A stretch of DNA of 64,000 nucleotides, taken from contig NZ_CANMJE010000001.1 of NCBI RefSeq assembly GCF_947498095.1, forward strand, positions 124,001 to 188,000, written 5' to 3'. Made by a program: the position numbers and the translations under genes. The notes beneath the pieces are model-generated. The model searched no databases. It was not told the origin of the DNA and was given only the letters and a program-made list of their open reading frames with translations. This DNA is from an uncultured Shimia sp. (lineage in GTDB: Bacteria; Pseudomonadota; Alphaproteobacteria; Rhodobacterales; Rhodobacteraceae). Positions 34,456-43,655 of this stretch are shown here, one piece after another (the stretch's first letter is position 1; each line of letters begins with the position of its first letter).

Positions 34456-35666
34456 GCAACCCCTTGCGCGTCTCGCAAGCCCAAAAGCTCCAACGTGCGG
34501 CTGGAAACAACGTCCAACCCATCCATCAAGCCCGGTATGAAGGCCGCCGAAGGCTTTGGTTGCGCAGGCAAACCCCGGATCGCCTGACTCATGGTTTCAA
34601 CCGTCAGACCATCGCGGTATTCATCCAATACCCGAACCAGACCAATTTCTTCGGCCCGATGGGCGCGGATGTATTGCTCGAGACGAGGTTTGGTGCGCGG
34701 CACAATAACGGCGGGTTTGTCGAAGGACAGCACCTCGCAAAACGTATTGTAGCCGCCCATTGAGACGATGCCTTTGGCGCCAGCAATCAAATTTTCGATG
34801 CGGCTGTCAAATCCGGTCGTTTCAACGCGACCGTCCAAGGCGGCTACGCGGGATTCGAATTCGGCGCGCTCTTCACCGGTCAGGAACGGCCCGTAGACCA
34901 GTTTGGCGTTCGGCTTCAGGTTGGGGTCTTGCTCATACGCAGACAGGACAAGGTTGACCATGCTTGCGCCGTCGCCCCCACCACCCGGCGTCACAAGAAT
35001 GTAGTCCTCGTGAGGGACAACCCCCTCTTGCAGCTCTTCACGGCGCAGATATCCGGTGTACTTCATGCGAGAGCGGAATGCCGGGGACAGGTTCAGACCA
35101 GCCGTTGGATCATAAATCGACCGCAACCCGTAGACCCACGCCTCGTCATAGTATTTTTCAGCCGCTTCCAAAGCGCCCTTGCGCTCCCATTCTGCGGCCA
35201 AAACGTCTGGTTCGTCCAAAACATCTCGTAGGCCCAGCACCAAACGCGCCTTGCGCTTGTTTCTAAGCCAATCGAGTGCCGGGATCAGCTCACCCCGAAA
35301 ACCCGTCGGCTCTTTGTCCACAACAAGGATGTCGGGGTTAAAGTGCATGGCCGCAGACTTGATCAGCCCGGCGCGCAGCTCGGTCGTCTCATCAATATCC
35401 AATGCCAGTGTCTCAGAGGCATAAGACCCATCTGGGTTCTTGGTGACACCCGGCAGACGAATGTGGTCGACGTGCTTGGGAAAGGTAAATCGGCCAGCAA
35501 CCGGCGACCCCGTGAGAATGATTGCCGAAATCCGATCATCTGCTGAGGTGATCGCACTGGCCAAGGCCCGCGAACGACGTAAATGACCCAAGCCAAAGGT
35601 ATCGTGGCTGTAAAACAGCACACGTGGCGAACCAGAGCCCGCGCCTTGTCCCGGTTTCTTTGTCAC
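34452..35666 (-). CDS. COG4671-type glycosyltransferase
   Basis: A 404-residue GT-B protein of the COG4671 predicted glycosyltransferases. VLFYSHDTFGLGHLRRSRALASAI begins the first domain. ILVTPGGGGDGASMVNL (about residue 228) and GIVSMGGYNTFCEVLSFDKPAVIVP (about 305) form the donor site. The start is read as GTG at 35666: GGGGAG lies 9 bases before it, whereas the upstream TTG touches that site. It overlaps the next gene by 4 bases and follows the UDP-sugar dehydrogenase by 34 bases. It is paralogous in fold to the gene at 30423, so the operon carries two of this unusual class. Confidence 0.87.
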   Translation of the reverse strand: MTKKPGQGAGSGSPRVLFYSHDTFGLGHLRRSRALASAITSADDRISAIILTGSPVAGRFTFPKHVDHIRLPGVTKNPDGSYASETLALDIDETTELRAGLIKSAAMHFNPDILVVDKEPTGFRGELIPALDWLRNKRKARLVLGLRDVLDEPDVLAAEWERKGALEAAEKYYDEAWVYGLRSIYDPTAGLNLSPAFRSRMKYTGYLRREELQEGVVPHEDYILVTPGGGGDGASMVNLVLSAYEQDPNLKPNAKLVYGPFLTGEERAEFESRVAALDGRVETTGFDSRIENLIAGAKGIVSMGGYNTFCEVLSFDKPAVIVPRTKPRLEQYIRAHRAEEIGLVRVLDEYRDGLTVETMSQAIRGLPAQPKPSAAFIPGLMDGLDVVSSRTLELLGLRDAQGVA

Positions 35667-35700
35667 GTCAGGCAACTCCCCTGCCTCAAATGATACGGCC

Positions 35701-36978
35701 TCAGAGCCTCAGGTCCGACTCAGATTTCGCCAGCACCCCTTTGATATCGTAAAGCAAAGCGTTAGGCTTTCCGAGTGCTCTTATTGCCTGACTTCCCATA
35801 GAGGTAAACTGTGAATGCGCCACGGCAATCACAATACCATCATATGCCTCATTTTCAGGCTCTGTGACGGTGCTCAGGCCATAGGCTCGTGCCATTGAGT
35901 CAACGTCAGCCCATGGATCCCAGATGTCGACGGCAATTGAATATCCCTTGAGTTCATCAACAATATCAGCGACGCGGGTATTGCGGATATCGGGACAGTT
36001 CTCTTTGAACGTAAAGCCCATGACCAGCACGCGCGCCTCTGCTGGGTTACTGCCCTTTTCCAGAAGTCCCTTGACCATTTTTTGGGCAACGTGACGACCC
36101 ATCTGGTCATTGATACGACGCCCGGCCAGGATCACCTCGGGATGATATCCCAACTGCTCAGCCCGGTAGGTCAGGTAATAGGGGTCAACGCCTATGCAGT
36201 GGCCGCCAACCAAGCCGGGGCGAAACGGCAGGAAATTCCATTTGGTCCCAGCGGCTTCAAGCACTTCCAGAGTGTCCAGCCCCATCCGATCAAAGATTAG
36301 CGCAAATTCGTTCACCAGCGCGATGTTCAGATCACGTTGGGTGTTCTCGATCACCTTGGCCGCCTCGGCAGTCTTAATCGAAGGTGCGCGATGCAAACCC
36401 GCCGGGATCGCTGGTTTGTAAATCGCCTCAACGCGATCCAGTGTTTCGGAATCCTGCGCCGCAATCACCTTGACGACGTTCTCGAGCGAGTGTTCGGCGT
36501 CACCTGGGTTAGCTCTTTCAGGTGAATACCCAAGCTTAAAGTCCTGACCGGAGACCAATCCGCTGAGTTCTTCTAGCAGGGGGCCGCAGATATCTTCGGT
36601 CACACCGGGATAGACAGTCGACTCCAAGATCACCAAACTCTGGTCTGCAAGATAGGGCGCGATCGTCTGACAAGCTGACCGAACAGGCGATAGATCTGGT
36701 TCGTTCACGTCATTGATCGGCGTTGGAACCGAGATGATGAAAACGGTACATCCTGCAAGCGCCTCTGAAATCGCCGAAAACTGCATCTTTGTTGAGTTCA
36801 ACTTATCTTGTGACACCTCAGCACTACGGTCGTTCCCCTTCTTAAGAGCTGCGACGTGATCTACATCGATGTCGAAGCCCAAAACATCAAAGCCGCAACG
36901 CGACAACCTAAGCGCCAGCGGCAGTCCCACGTAGCCTAATCCAAGAACTGCGATCTTTTCTTTCATGCTGTCTGTCAC
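35701..36978 (-). CDS. UDP-N-acetylhexosamine dehydrogenase (TviB/WbpO type)
   Basis: A 425-residue UDP-sugar dehydrogenase. The NAD site IAVLGLGYVGLPLALRLSR is near residue 9, the substrate region FLPFRPGLVGGHCIGVDPYYLT is near 250 with the catalytic Cys in GGHC, and the C-terminal domain has VLVMGFTFKENCPDIRNTRV. The ending of the Cys motif and AGRRINDQM resemble TviB/WbpO enzymes that oxidise UDP-GalNAc to UDP-GalNAcA, rather than UDP-glucose dehydrogenases. It probably supplies an N-acetyl-hexosaminuronic acid donor to the operon's transferases. The start is GTG 36978 or ATG 36966; AGGT upstream slightly favours the former. Confidence 0.92.
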   Translation of the reverse strand: MTDSMKEKIAVLGLGYVGLPLALRLSRCGFDVLGFDIDVDHVAALKKGNDRSAEVSQDKLNSTKMQFSAISEALAGCTVFIISVPTPINDVNEPDLSPVRSACQTIAPYLADQSLVILESTVYPGVTEDICGPLLEELSGLVSGQDFKLGYSPERANPGDAEHSLENVVKVIAAQDSETLDRVEAIYKPAIPAGLHRAPSIKTAEAAKVIENTQRDLNIALVNEFALIFDRMGLDTLEVLEAAGTKWNFLPFRPGLVGGHCIGVDPYYLTYRAEQLGYHPEVILAGRRINDQMGRHVAQKMVKGLLEKGSNPAEARVLVMGFTFKENCPDIRNTRVADIVDELKGYSIAVDIWDPWADVDSMARAYGLSTVTEPENEAYDGIVIAVAHSQFTSMGSQAIRALGKPNALLYDIKGVLAKSESDLRL

Positions 36979-37185
36979 GGAATCCGACCTGGGCTATTGC
37001 GTTGGGTTTCATCTGAAACTTGCGCTAGCGAAAAAGCCGGTCAATGTCACCCCCAAAGCCCTTCGAAAGCCTGCTCAACCCTAAAAACCCAATGATTGGC
37101 GCATGATGCAAGAACTGTGGGTTTGCCCGCACCCCAAGGATGCATTAGACCAGTTATCGAACGGTTTTCAGTCAGGGCATCCGGC

Positions 37186-39537
37186 ATGTTTATCAAACGT
37201 CTGTGTATTTTTCTTGTTGCGACGCTTGTCCTAACATTCGCGCACCCTGCTGCGAATGCCCAAAGCACCGCCGAACAGACCGGTAACCTGGCTGAGATCA
37301 TGAAACAGGCTGCCGAGAATGGTGTCAGCGTTGTGGTCGTCGACAGTCTCGGAAACGTGCTGGGCCCGCCGCTGGATGATGCGACGGCGGCGGAAGAAAC
37401 CGCTCCCGAAGATGAACCCGAAGACCGCATGTCATCGCTCATGAAGGCGCAGACAACGATGGGGGGCTTTAGAGAGTTGTTGCGTCAGCGACTGGAAGCG
37501 CTCCCTGCGGCGCTAAACGAAGTCGAGTTCATCCTGCGTGCGTCCAGCCCGACCGGACAGGTTTGGGCGTTTGTTGAAACAGCCCTTTGGACGATTGGCC
37601 TGCTGCTGCTGGGCCACCTTTTCGAACGCGAAATCTTTGGCAAACGCATGATGCGCAACTACGTTGTGTCAAAGGTGAAGGAAAATCCGCAAGGCTATTC
37701 TGAAAAGCTGCCTTTCCTGACTTTCCGGCTGTTCGCGGGACTGATTGGCATCGCAGTCTCGGTCGTGGTTGCCGTATTGCTCAGCCTAGTTTTGTTTGGT
37801 TCTAGCGGCGATTCTGCGATCGAATTCACCTATTTCACTGTCACAGTGGCCTATATTCTAGTGCGGGTTGTTTCTCTGGTCTGGCGGATGATCCTTTCGC
37901 CCTATCTCGAACAATATCGGATCCCGGCCTTTTCGACACCGGACGCGAAAAAGCTGCACTATTGGCTCTTTTTGTTGGCCGTATTCGATATTTGCACAGC
38001 GATGTTCGGCATCTGGCTGAGTGAGCTTGGCCTGAACTATGACGTGTTTGCCGTCATGGTGACCGGGCTGACCACGTTGTTCGCGATTATGAATTTTGCG
38101 ATGATCTTGGTTAATCGCCGCGCAATCTCGCAAGCAATTCGCAATGGAAAAGAGCCGGATGAGGTTCTCTTGGCAACCCGATTGGCCAGCCAGCTTTGGG
38201 CACCGCTTCTTGCTATTTACGTGCTGTTTGGCTGGGCGCAGCTGAGCTATCAGGTCATGCTGGACCTGCCGCGTTCGATCCCTTTGATCGCGGGCGCCTA
38301 CATCATCTTCACGTCCATCATCGTGGTTTATGCAACGATCAACTTTGCCATTGAGCGCTATTTTGATCGCACACGCACCATTCGTGAATTGAACGAAGCG
38401 GCGGATGCTTTGGCCGCTGGCGAGGACATGTCCGAACACGATGCTGAAACGGTTGATTCCTTCTTTGAGCAGCACAGGCCCAAGCGGCTTGAAACGTTCG
38501 AAGAACTGGCCCGCCGGGTCTCAGGGATTCTGGCCCTTGTTGCTGGTATCGTGGCCTGCCTTCGTATTTGGGGCGGACAAAGCATGCTCGGTGAAGACAG
38601 TGGCATTGAAAGAGCCACCGATGTCATCGTTATCCTCTTTATCGGCTACATCGTCTTTAATGCCTTCCGCATCTGGATCGACAGCAAAATACGCGAAGAG
38701 CAAGGGGAAGCTCCCGAGGAAGAGGCCGAGTTGGGTGACGAGGGCGGCGAAGGCGGTGCCAGCCGGTTGGCGACCCTGTTGCCCTTGTTCCGCAATTTCA
38801 TTCTGATCATCATTTTCGTGACCATCGTCTTGATCGCATTGATGGAACTTGGCGTGAATGTCAGCCCGCTGTTTGCCGGTGCTGGTGTTGTTGGTCTGGC
38901 CGTTGGTTTTGGTGCGCAAACTCTGGTGCGAGACATCTTTTCGGGTGCGTTCTTCCTGTTCGACGATGCCTTCCGCAAAGGCGAATACATCGATATTGGC
39001 GGCGTCAAAGGCACGGTCGAGAAAATCTCGGTTCGGTCCTTCCAGTTGCGCCACCACCTTGGCCCTCTGCACACCGTACCTTTTGGCGAAATCCAGCATC
39101 TCACCAACTATTCGCGTGACTGGGTCATCATGAAACTGCCCTTGCGCGTGACCTATGACACGGACGTCGAAAAAGTGCGTAAGCTGATCAAGAAACTGGG
39201 TGTCGAACTATTGGATGATCCGGTGATTGGCAGCAACTTTATCCAGCCTCTGAAATCACAGGGCGTGATCCAGATGCAGGACTCAGCGATGATTATCCGG
39301 GTCAAATTCATGACCAAACCGGGTGATCAGTGGCTGGTGCGCAAGAAAGTCTTCCAGGAGATTCGCGATCTCTTTGAGCGCGAAGGCATTCACTTTGCAC
39401 ACCGTGAGGTTACGGTTCGACTGGCCGATGGCGAGGCAGAAGACATGACCCCGAAACAACGTGAAGCTGTAGCTGGGGCTGTCCAAGCCGCGATCGAAGA
39501 AGAAGAAATGGACGACGATGGCGGCGACGACCGTTAA
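37186..39537 (+). CDS. Large MscS-type mechanosensitive channel
   Basis: A 783-residue inner-membrane protein. A signal peptide (about 1-26, FIKRLCIFLVATLVLTFAHPAANA) precedes a periplasmic segment. About ten hydrophobic segments follow, and the MscS core is near residues 560-700: VSPLFAGAGVVGLAVGFGAQTLVRDIFSGAFFLFDD is the pore helix (read in parts) and GEYIDIGGVKGTVEKI the beta domain. A glutamate-rich linker lies at about 510-525 and an acidic tail ends in EEEMDDDGGDD. Members release solutes on hypo-osmotic shock. The start is at 37186; the upstream 30 in-frame residues lack signal character. Divergent from the glycan operon. Confidence 0.92.
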   Translation: MFIKRLCIFLVATLVLTFAHPAANAQSTAEQTGNLAEIMKQAAENGVSVVVVDSLGNVLGPPLDDATAAEETAPEDEPEDRMSSLMKAQTTMGGFRELLRQRLEALPAALNEVEFILRASSPTGQVWAFVETALWTIGLLLLGHLFEREIFGKRMMRNYVVSKVKENPQGYSEKLPFLTFRLFAGLIGIAVSVVVAVLLSLVLFGSSGDSAIEFTYFTVTVAYILVRVVSLVWRMILSPYLEQYRIPAFSTPDAKKLHYWLFLLAVFDICTAMFGIWLSELGLNYDVFAVMVTGLTTLFAIMNFAMILVNRRAISQAIRNGKEPDEVLLATRLASQLWAPLLAIYVLFGWAQLSYQVMLDLPRSIPLIAGAYIIFTSIIVVYATINFAIERYFDRTRTIRELNEAADALAAGEDMSEHDAETVDSFFEQHRPKRLETFEELARRVSGILALVAGIVACLRIWGGQSMLGEDSGIERATDVIVILFIGYIVFNAFRIWIDSKIREEQGEAPEEEAELGDEGGEGGASRLATLLPLFRNFILIIIFVTIVLIALMELGVNVSPLFAGAGVVGLAVGFGAQTLVRDIFSGAFFLFDDAFRKGEYIDIGGVKGTVEKISVRSFQLRHHLGPLHTVPFGEIQHLTNYSRDWVIMKLPLRVTYDTDVEKVRKLIKKLGVELLDDPVIGSNFIQPLKSQGVIQMQDSAMIIRVKFMTKPGDQWLVRKKVFQEIRDLFEREGIHFAHREVTVRLADGEAEDMTPKQREAVAGAVQAAIEEEEMDDDGGDDR

Positions 39538-39573
39538 GGACAAAAGGCTGAACGGCGTGGAAATGCCTTTCGC

Positions 39574-40842
39574 TCAGGCCTTGCGAAGGCAGGCCACGTA
39601 AAAACCGTCCATGCCGCCTTTGTCTGACCAAAAGTCCGGGCGCAGGCGCAAGCCACCTTCTTCGGTGATCCATTCTGGATCAATACCTTCAATGGCCAAT
39701 GCCTCGCGATCCACGGTTAATCCCTTGTGACGCGCCAACGCATCTTCGACCTGGCATTCACCTTCGTCGGGCAGCAACGAGCAGGTACAAAACACCAAAC
39801 GCCCGCCGGGTTTCAGCAGCGACAGTGCATGGTCCAGCATGACGGCCTGCAATTCGATCAAGCCGCCGAACTCGCTACCATCTTTGGCATGTGGCAGGTC
39901 AGGATGGCGCCGGATGGTTCCGGTGGCTGAACATGGGGCATCCAGCAGGATCGCGTCCCACTGTCCGCTTTGCGCCATCACATCCCCGACAATGCATTCT
40001 GCTTTGAGTTTCGTGCGTTTGAGGTTCTGCTGTACCCGAGTCATACGCGAGGCAGAATCGTCCACCGCAGTGACTTCGGCCCCAGAGGCCGCGATCTGCA
40101 TTGTCTTGCCACCGGGCGCGGCACATAGGTCGAGAACCTTTTCGTCGGGCTGTGGGTTTAGAATTTGCACTGGAATGGCAGCGGCAGCGTCTTGCACCCA
40201 CCAGCTGCCTTTTTTGAATCCGGGGAGTTCCGACACTTGGCCGGGATTGTCCAATCTCACACTGCCCGTGGGCAGAAAGGTGCCCCCAAGCGAGCGATGC
40301 AGCGCGCCTTTGTCGCCTTTGGCCGTGAGGTCTAGCGGCGCCCCGGCAAAATGCGCGACTTCCATGGCGGCTACAGTCTCGGGGCCGTAGGCTGCAACCA
40401 ATGGACCGCGCAGCCATTTTGGCAGGCGCGGCGTGCGCAGGATGGGCCAGGTTTCCGGCCCGGTAACGACGACCTTTCGCAAAACAGCGTTAACCAGCCC
40501 CTTCATTGCCGCTGTGCGTTTGTTGCGGCCAACAATCTCGACGGCGGCATTCACAACACCATGCGCGGCGCCGCCAGAGCAAAGCTCGATAGTGGCCAAC
40601 CGCAACGTATTGCGCACAGTCAGTGGCGGGTACTTCTGTAAGTGTTTTTGAAGAATACGATCGGCACGCTCGAGGCCGCGCAACGTGTCGGTCGCCAGCC
40701 TTTGGGCGCGGGCGCGATCTTCGGGCTGCAGCTTTTCCAACGCACCACTGCCGATGAGTTCCGACAAAAGACGCCCCTCTCCCAACACTTGATCCAGTAG
40801 GTACACCGCACTGCGACGGGCCTGAATTCCGCTCTGGGACAT
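39574..40842 (-). CDS. rsmB: 16S rRNA (cytosine-C5)-methyltransferase RsmB-like
   Basis: A 422-residue enzyme. The N-terminal NusB-like RNA-binding domain (about 1-130) includes RRSAVYLLDQVLGEGRLLSEL and AAHGVVNAAVEIVGRNKR. The C-terminal Rossmann domain has VLDLCAAPGGKTMQIA (SAM site, about residue 235), ILLDAPCSATGTIRRHPD (motif IV Cys) and LVFCTCSLLPDEGE (motif VI catalytic Cys). In E. coli RsmB makes m5C967 in 16S rRNA. AAGGAG 7 bases upstream sets the start at 40842. It is divergent from the DUF1674 gene. Confidence 0.92.
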   Translation of the reverse strand: MSQSGIQARRSAVYLLDQVLGEGRLLSELIGSGALEKLQPEDRARAQRLATDTLRGLERADRILQKHLQKYPPLTVRNTLRLATIELCSGGAAHGVVNAAVEIVGRNKRTAAMKGLVNAVLRKVVVTGPETWPILRTPRLPKWLRGPLVAAYGPETVAAMEVAHFAGAPLDLTAKGDKGALHRSLGGTFLPTGSVRLDNPGQVSELPGFKKGSWWVQDAAAAIPVQILNPQPDEKVLDLCAAPGGKTMQIAASGAEVTAVDDSASRMTRVQQNLKRTKLKAECIVGDVMAQSGQWDAILLDAPCSATGTIRRHPDLPHAKDGSEFGGLIELQAVMLDHALSLLKPGGRLVFCTCSLLPDEGECQVEDALARHKGLTVDREALAIEGIDPEWITEEGGLRLRPDFWSDKGGMDGFYVACLRKA

Positions 40843-40918
40843 GAAGACGCTCCTTAATACCTTGTCCACAAGGGACGGGCGCGTATATCAAGGGCATGGC
40901 CCGAAAGGAACCCTGCCC

Positions 40919-41107
40919 ATGAGTGACAATCCGCAGCAGCCACAGTCAGACCTGCCCCCCGCCGCGCAACGCGCGCTGGCCGAGGCCGAAGAACGTCGCA
41001 AAAAGGCGAAAGCGCTTGAGATGCCGACCGAGTTGGGTGGGCGCGACGGCCCGGAACCTGTGCGCTATGGCGACTGGGAGAAAAAGGGCATCGCTATCGA
41101 CTTTTGA
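40919..41107 (+). CDS. DUF1674 (SDHAF4-like) protein
   Basis: A 62-residue soluble protein. An alanine/lysine-rich helix (QRALAEAEERRKKAKA) is followed by the conserved C-terminal signature LGGRDGPEPVRYGDWEKKGIAIDF, given here in parts, ending at the protein terminus. This is the DUF1674 (PF07896) domain shared with mitochondrial SDHAF4, which helps flavin-loaded SdhA assemble into succinate dehydrogenase. The same role is plausible here. AAAGGAA precedes the ATG at 40919; the longer in-frame version is not conserved. sdh genes are not in the window. Confidence 0.88.
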   Translation: MSDNPQQPQSDLPPAAQRALAEAEERRKKAKALEMPTELGGRDGPEPVRYGDWEKKGIAIDF

Positions 41108-41124
41108 TGTGGCGGGCACCCAAT

Positions 41125-41454
41125 ATGATCATTGAACTCCGCAAATACCGCCTGAAACCCGGGCGCCGCGAGGATTTCATTCAGTTCTTTGAGACCACCA
41201 ACCGCAGGGTTCTGCGCGATGCGGGCATGAAGGTGTTTGGCCCCATGCGCGACCTTGAGGACCCCGATGTCGTGCACTGGGCCCGCGCCTTTGAGAGCCT
41301 CGAGCATCGCGAGACCGTCAAAGAGGCGTTTTACAACGGGCCGGTCTGGGCCTAGATCGAGCCCATCGTCATGCCAATGATCGAAAGCTTCGAGGCCTCG
41401 GTTGTCGAGACCACCGGAGGTTTCCAGGGGTTTGACGAACCGTCCGAGCTGTAA
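41125..41454 (+). pseudogene. NIPSNAP family gene interrupted by an in-frame TAG
   Basis: The first 76 codons encode a NIPSNAP-type ferredoxin-like domain (MIIELRKYRLKPGRREDF, with FETTNRRVLRDAGMKVFGP). A TAG at 41353-41355 interrupts the frame, but the same frame stays open for 32 more codons (IEPIVMPMIESFEASVV and onward) to a TAA at 41452. The full 109-codon reading is the normal family length and shows no other damage, so this is a recent nonsense mutation, a sequencing error, or readthrough. NIPSNAP domains have no settled function. It starts 17 bases after the DUF1674 gene. Confidence 0.82.
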
Positions 41455-41457
41455 GAC

Positions 41458-42267
41458 CTAGAGCCCCAGCACATCCAGCATGTCATATTCGCCGGGTTTC
41501 TTGTCCTGCCCCCACAGGGCGGCCTTTAGCGCGCCACGGGCAAAGACCGCGCGGTCGCTGGCCAGATGGCGCAGCACGATTCGCTCGCCGGGGGCGGCAA
41601 ACATCACGTCATGCTCACCAACAATGTCACCGCCGCGGATGGCGACAAAACCTATATCGCCGGGTTTGCGCGCGCCGGTGATGCCGTCACGACCCCGGTC
41701 GGCCACATCCGACAGAGTGACACCGCGCCCTTCGGCAGCAGCTTCGCCCAGCATCAGTGCCGTGCCCGAGGGCGCATCGACCTTTTGGTTGTGGTGCGAT
41801 TCGATGATCTCGATGTCGAAATCATCGTCCAGCGCGGCGGCGACCTTTTTGGTGAGTTGCGTCAAGAGGTTCACGCCCAGCGACATGTTGCCTGCGCGCA
41901 CGATCACCGCATGACGGCCGCATGGCCCCAGTTTGGCGATGTCCTCATCCGTCATGCCGGTGGTCCCGATCACATGCACAGCCCGCGCCTGGGCGGCGAG
42001 CTTGGCAAACTGCAGCGTCGCGGCAGGGGCCGTAAAGTCGATCACGGCCTGCGCTTTAGCAAAGGCCTCTAGCGGTTCATCGGTCACAGCCACTCCCAGC
42101 GGCTGCCCGCCCATCGCTTCGCCGATGTCCATCCCAACCCACGGATGGCCAGACCGCTCAATGGCCCCCACCAGTTTGGCCTTGGGGCTGTCCATCACGG
42201 TCTTGACCAGCATCTGGCCCATGCGACCCGATGCTCCGGTAATGACGATCCCTGGCAGGTTGTCCAT
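41458..42267 (-). CDS. dapB: 4-hydroxy-tetrahydrodipicolinate reductase
   Basis: A 269-residue cytosolic enzyme of lysine and meso-diaminopimelate synthesis, reducing 4-hydroxy-tetrahydrodipicolinate with NAD(P)H. The nucleotide site is [15 protein letters not shown] (about residue 8), FTAPAATL (about 80) and the catalytic block [17 protein letters not shown] (about 155), with the His pair and Lys. AAGGGG 7 bases upstream places the start at 42267. Convergent with the NIPSNAP pseudogene, whose stop is 4 bases away, and divergent from rbfA. Confidence 0.96.
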   Translation of the reverse strand: MDNLPGIVITGASGRMGQMLVKTVMDSPKAKLVGAIERSGHPWVGMDIGEAMGGQPLGVAVTDEPLEAFAKAQAVIDFTAPAATLQFAKLAAQARAVHVIGTTGMTDEDIAKLGPCGRHAVIVRAGNMSLGVNLLTQLTKKVAAALDDDFDIEIIESHHNQKVDAPSGTALMLGEAAAEGRGVTLSDVADRGRDGITGARKPGDIGFVAIRGGDIVGEHDVMFAAPGERIVLRHLASDRAVFARGALKAALWGQDKKPGEYDMLDVLGL

Positions 42268-42361
42268 CTGAATGCCCCTTATCGGCTGTTGTTTGCGTCT
42301 GTTCCCTTTACCCAATGCAGCAGCGCTTGGCAAAGCCTTGGGAAACGCCTAAGTGGAGGCC

Positions 42362-42763
42362 ATGGCAAAGAACAAGTTTCATGATGGCCCCGGCCCCTCG
42401 CAACGTCAGCTTCGTGTTGGCGAGTTGATCCGTCGTACGTTGGCCGAAGTGCTGGCACGCGGAGACATCCATGACCCCGACCTGAACCGGATGTCGATCA
42501 CTGTTGGCGAGGTGCGCACGTCGCCCGACCTCAAGATTGCGACAGCCTATGTGTTGCCGCTGGGTGGCAAGGGGCAAGAGGACGTTCTGAAACTGCTGGC
42601 CCAGAACAAACACGAACTGCGTCGTGCGATTGGCAAAAAGACGGGGCTCAAGTTCACACCCGATCTGCGGTTTCAGCTGGACCAGACCTTTGACCAGATG
42701 GACGAGACCCGCCGTATGCTGAATCAAGACACTGTGCGGCAGGACCTCGAGCCAGACGAATGA
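42362..42763 (+). CDS. rbfA: Ribosome-binding factor A
   Basis: A 133-residue KH-type protein that binds the 30S subunit and helps mature the 5' end of 16S rRNA. It shows [20 protein letters not shown] (about residue 12), [19 protein letters not shown] (about 45) and [17 protein letters not shown] (about 100). The start is ambiguous: ATG 42362 has GGAGG only 2 bases before it, and an in-frame GTG at 42353 would add three residues. The stop overlaps the next gene by 4 bases (ATGA). Confidence 0.95.
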   Translation: MAKNKFHDGPGPSQRQLRVGELIRRTLAEVLARGDIHDPDLNRMSITVGEVRTSPDLKIATAYVLPLGGKGQEDVLKLLAQNKHELRRAIGKKTGLKFTPDLRFQLDQTFDQMDETRRMLNQDTVRQDLEPDE

Positions 42764-43497
42764 GCCGATACGCCGCCCTGTGTGCCATGGTCCTGGCGCT
42801 GGTGGCATCGACAGCGAGTGCCGTCGAATGTCGCAACCTCAGTTATGAGGGCAATCGCTACACCATCTGTGAAGTTGATGTGAGCACGGAAGACCTGCGA
42901 TTGTTTCTGCGCGACGACCAAGGCGCACCCTATGGACAATTCTCAACCATTGACCGGACGTTGCCGGACGGCCAAGCGCTGTCGTTTGCGATGAATGCTG
43001 GCATGTACCACTCTGACCGCCGCCCTGTCGGCTTGTATGTGGAGGACGGTGTGGCCGAAGGTCGTTTGCTGACGGGCGCTAGTAAGGGTAACTTTGGCCT
43101 GCTTCCCAACGGCGTGTTTTGTATTCGTGAAACCCGCGCCGATGTCATTGAAAGTCTGACGTTTGAGGAAACAGCCCCGGATTGCACCCACGCGACGCAA
43201 TCCGGCCCGATGCTGGTGATCGACGGGGCCTTGCACCCACGTTTTTTGCCGGACAGCACGTCCCGCCACCTGCGCAATGGCGTAGGGACCAGTGCGAATG
43301 GCACCCGCGCGATCTTTGCCATTTCAAACAACGCCGTCACGTTCCACGAGTTTGGCAGCCTGTTCCGTGACCATCTGAGCACGCCCAACGCCCTCTATTT
43401 CGACGGCAAGATCAGCCGACTTCACGCGCCACAGCTGGATCGTTCAGACCCCGGTTTCTGGATGGGACCTATTGTAGGGGTGGTGACTGTCGACTAG
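42760..43497 (+). CDS. Phosphodiester glycosidase (NAGPA/DUF2233) family protein
   Basis: A 245-residue secreted protein with a signal peptide (about residues 1-21, [18 protein letters not shown]). The NAGPA domain (PF09992) follows: [20 protein letters not shown] (about 76), [13 protein letters not shown] (about 105), [12 protein letters not shown] (about 145) and [15 protein letters not shown] near 210. Characterised relatives cleave N-acetylglucosamine phosphodiester bonds or hydrolyse exopolysaccharide. The periplasmic target here is unknown. It overlaps rbfA by 4 bases, an arrangement implying coupled translation. Confidence 0.88.
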   Translation: MSRYAALCAMVLALVASTASAVECRNLSYEGNRYTICEVDVSTEDLRLFLRDDQGAPYGQFSTIDRTLPDGQALSFAMNAGMYHSDRRPVGLYVEDGVAEGRLLTGASKGNFGLLPNGVFCIRETRADVIESLTFEETAPDCTHATQSGPMLVIDGALHPRFLPDSTSRHLRNGVGTSANGTRAIFAISNNAVTFHEFGSLFRDHLSTPNALYFDGKISRLHAPQLDRSDPGFWMGPIVGVVTVD

Positions 43498-43655
43498 TGC
43501 GACTCCCGCCATCTTCATACACTTGAAGGCCTCTTGCCAGATGTTGGGTGTGGCCTCGCTGCGCTCGGGACATTGTGCTAGCTACAATCCGAAATTGACA
43601 GAACCAGAGGCTTGGGCTACGCCGCCGCCCTTACGCATACAGATCGGACAAGACC

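Noticed and set aside
29192-36978. The glycan operon as a standard capsule or O-antigen locus
   Set aside because: No Wzx, Wzy, Wzz, Kps or ABC exporter gene is present in the visible region, so that label would be unsupported.
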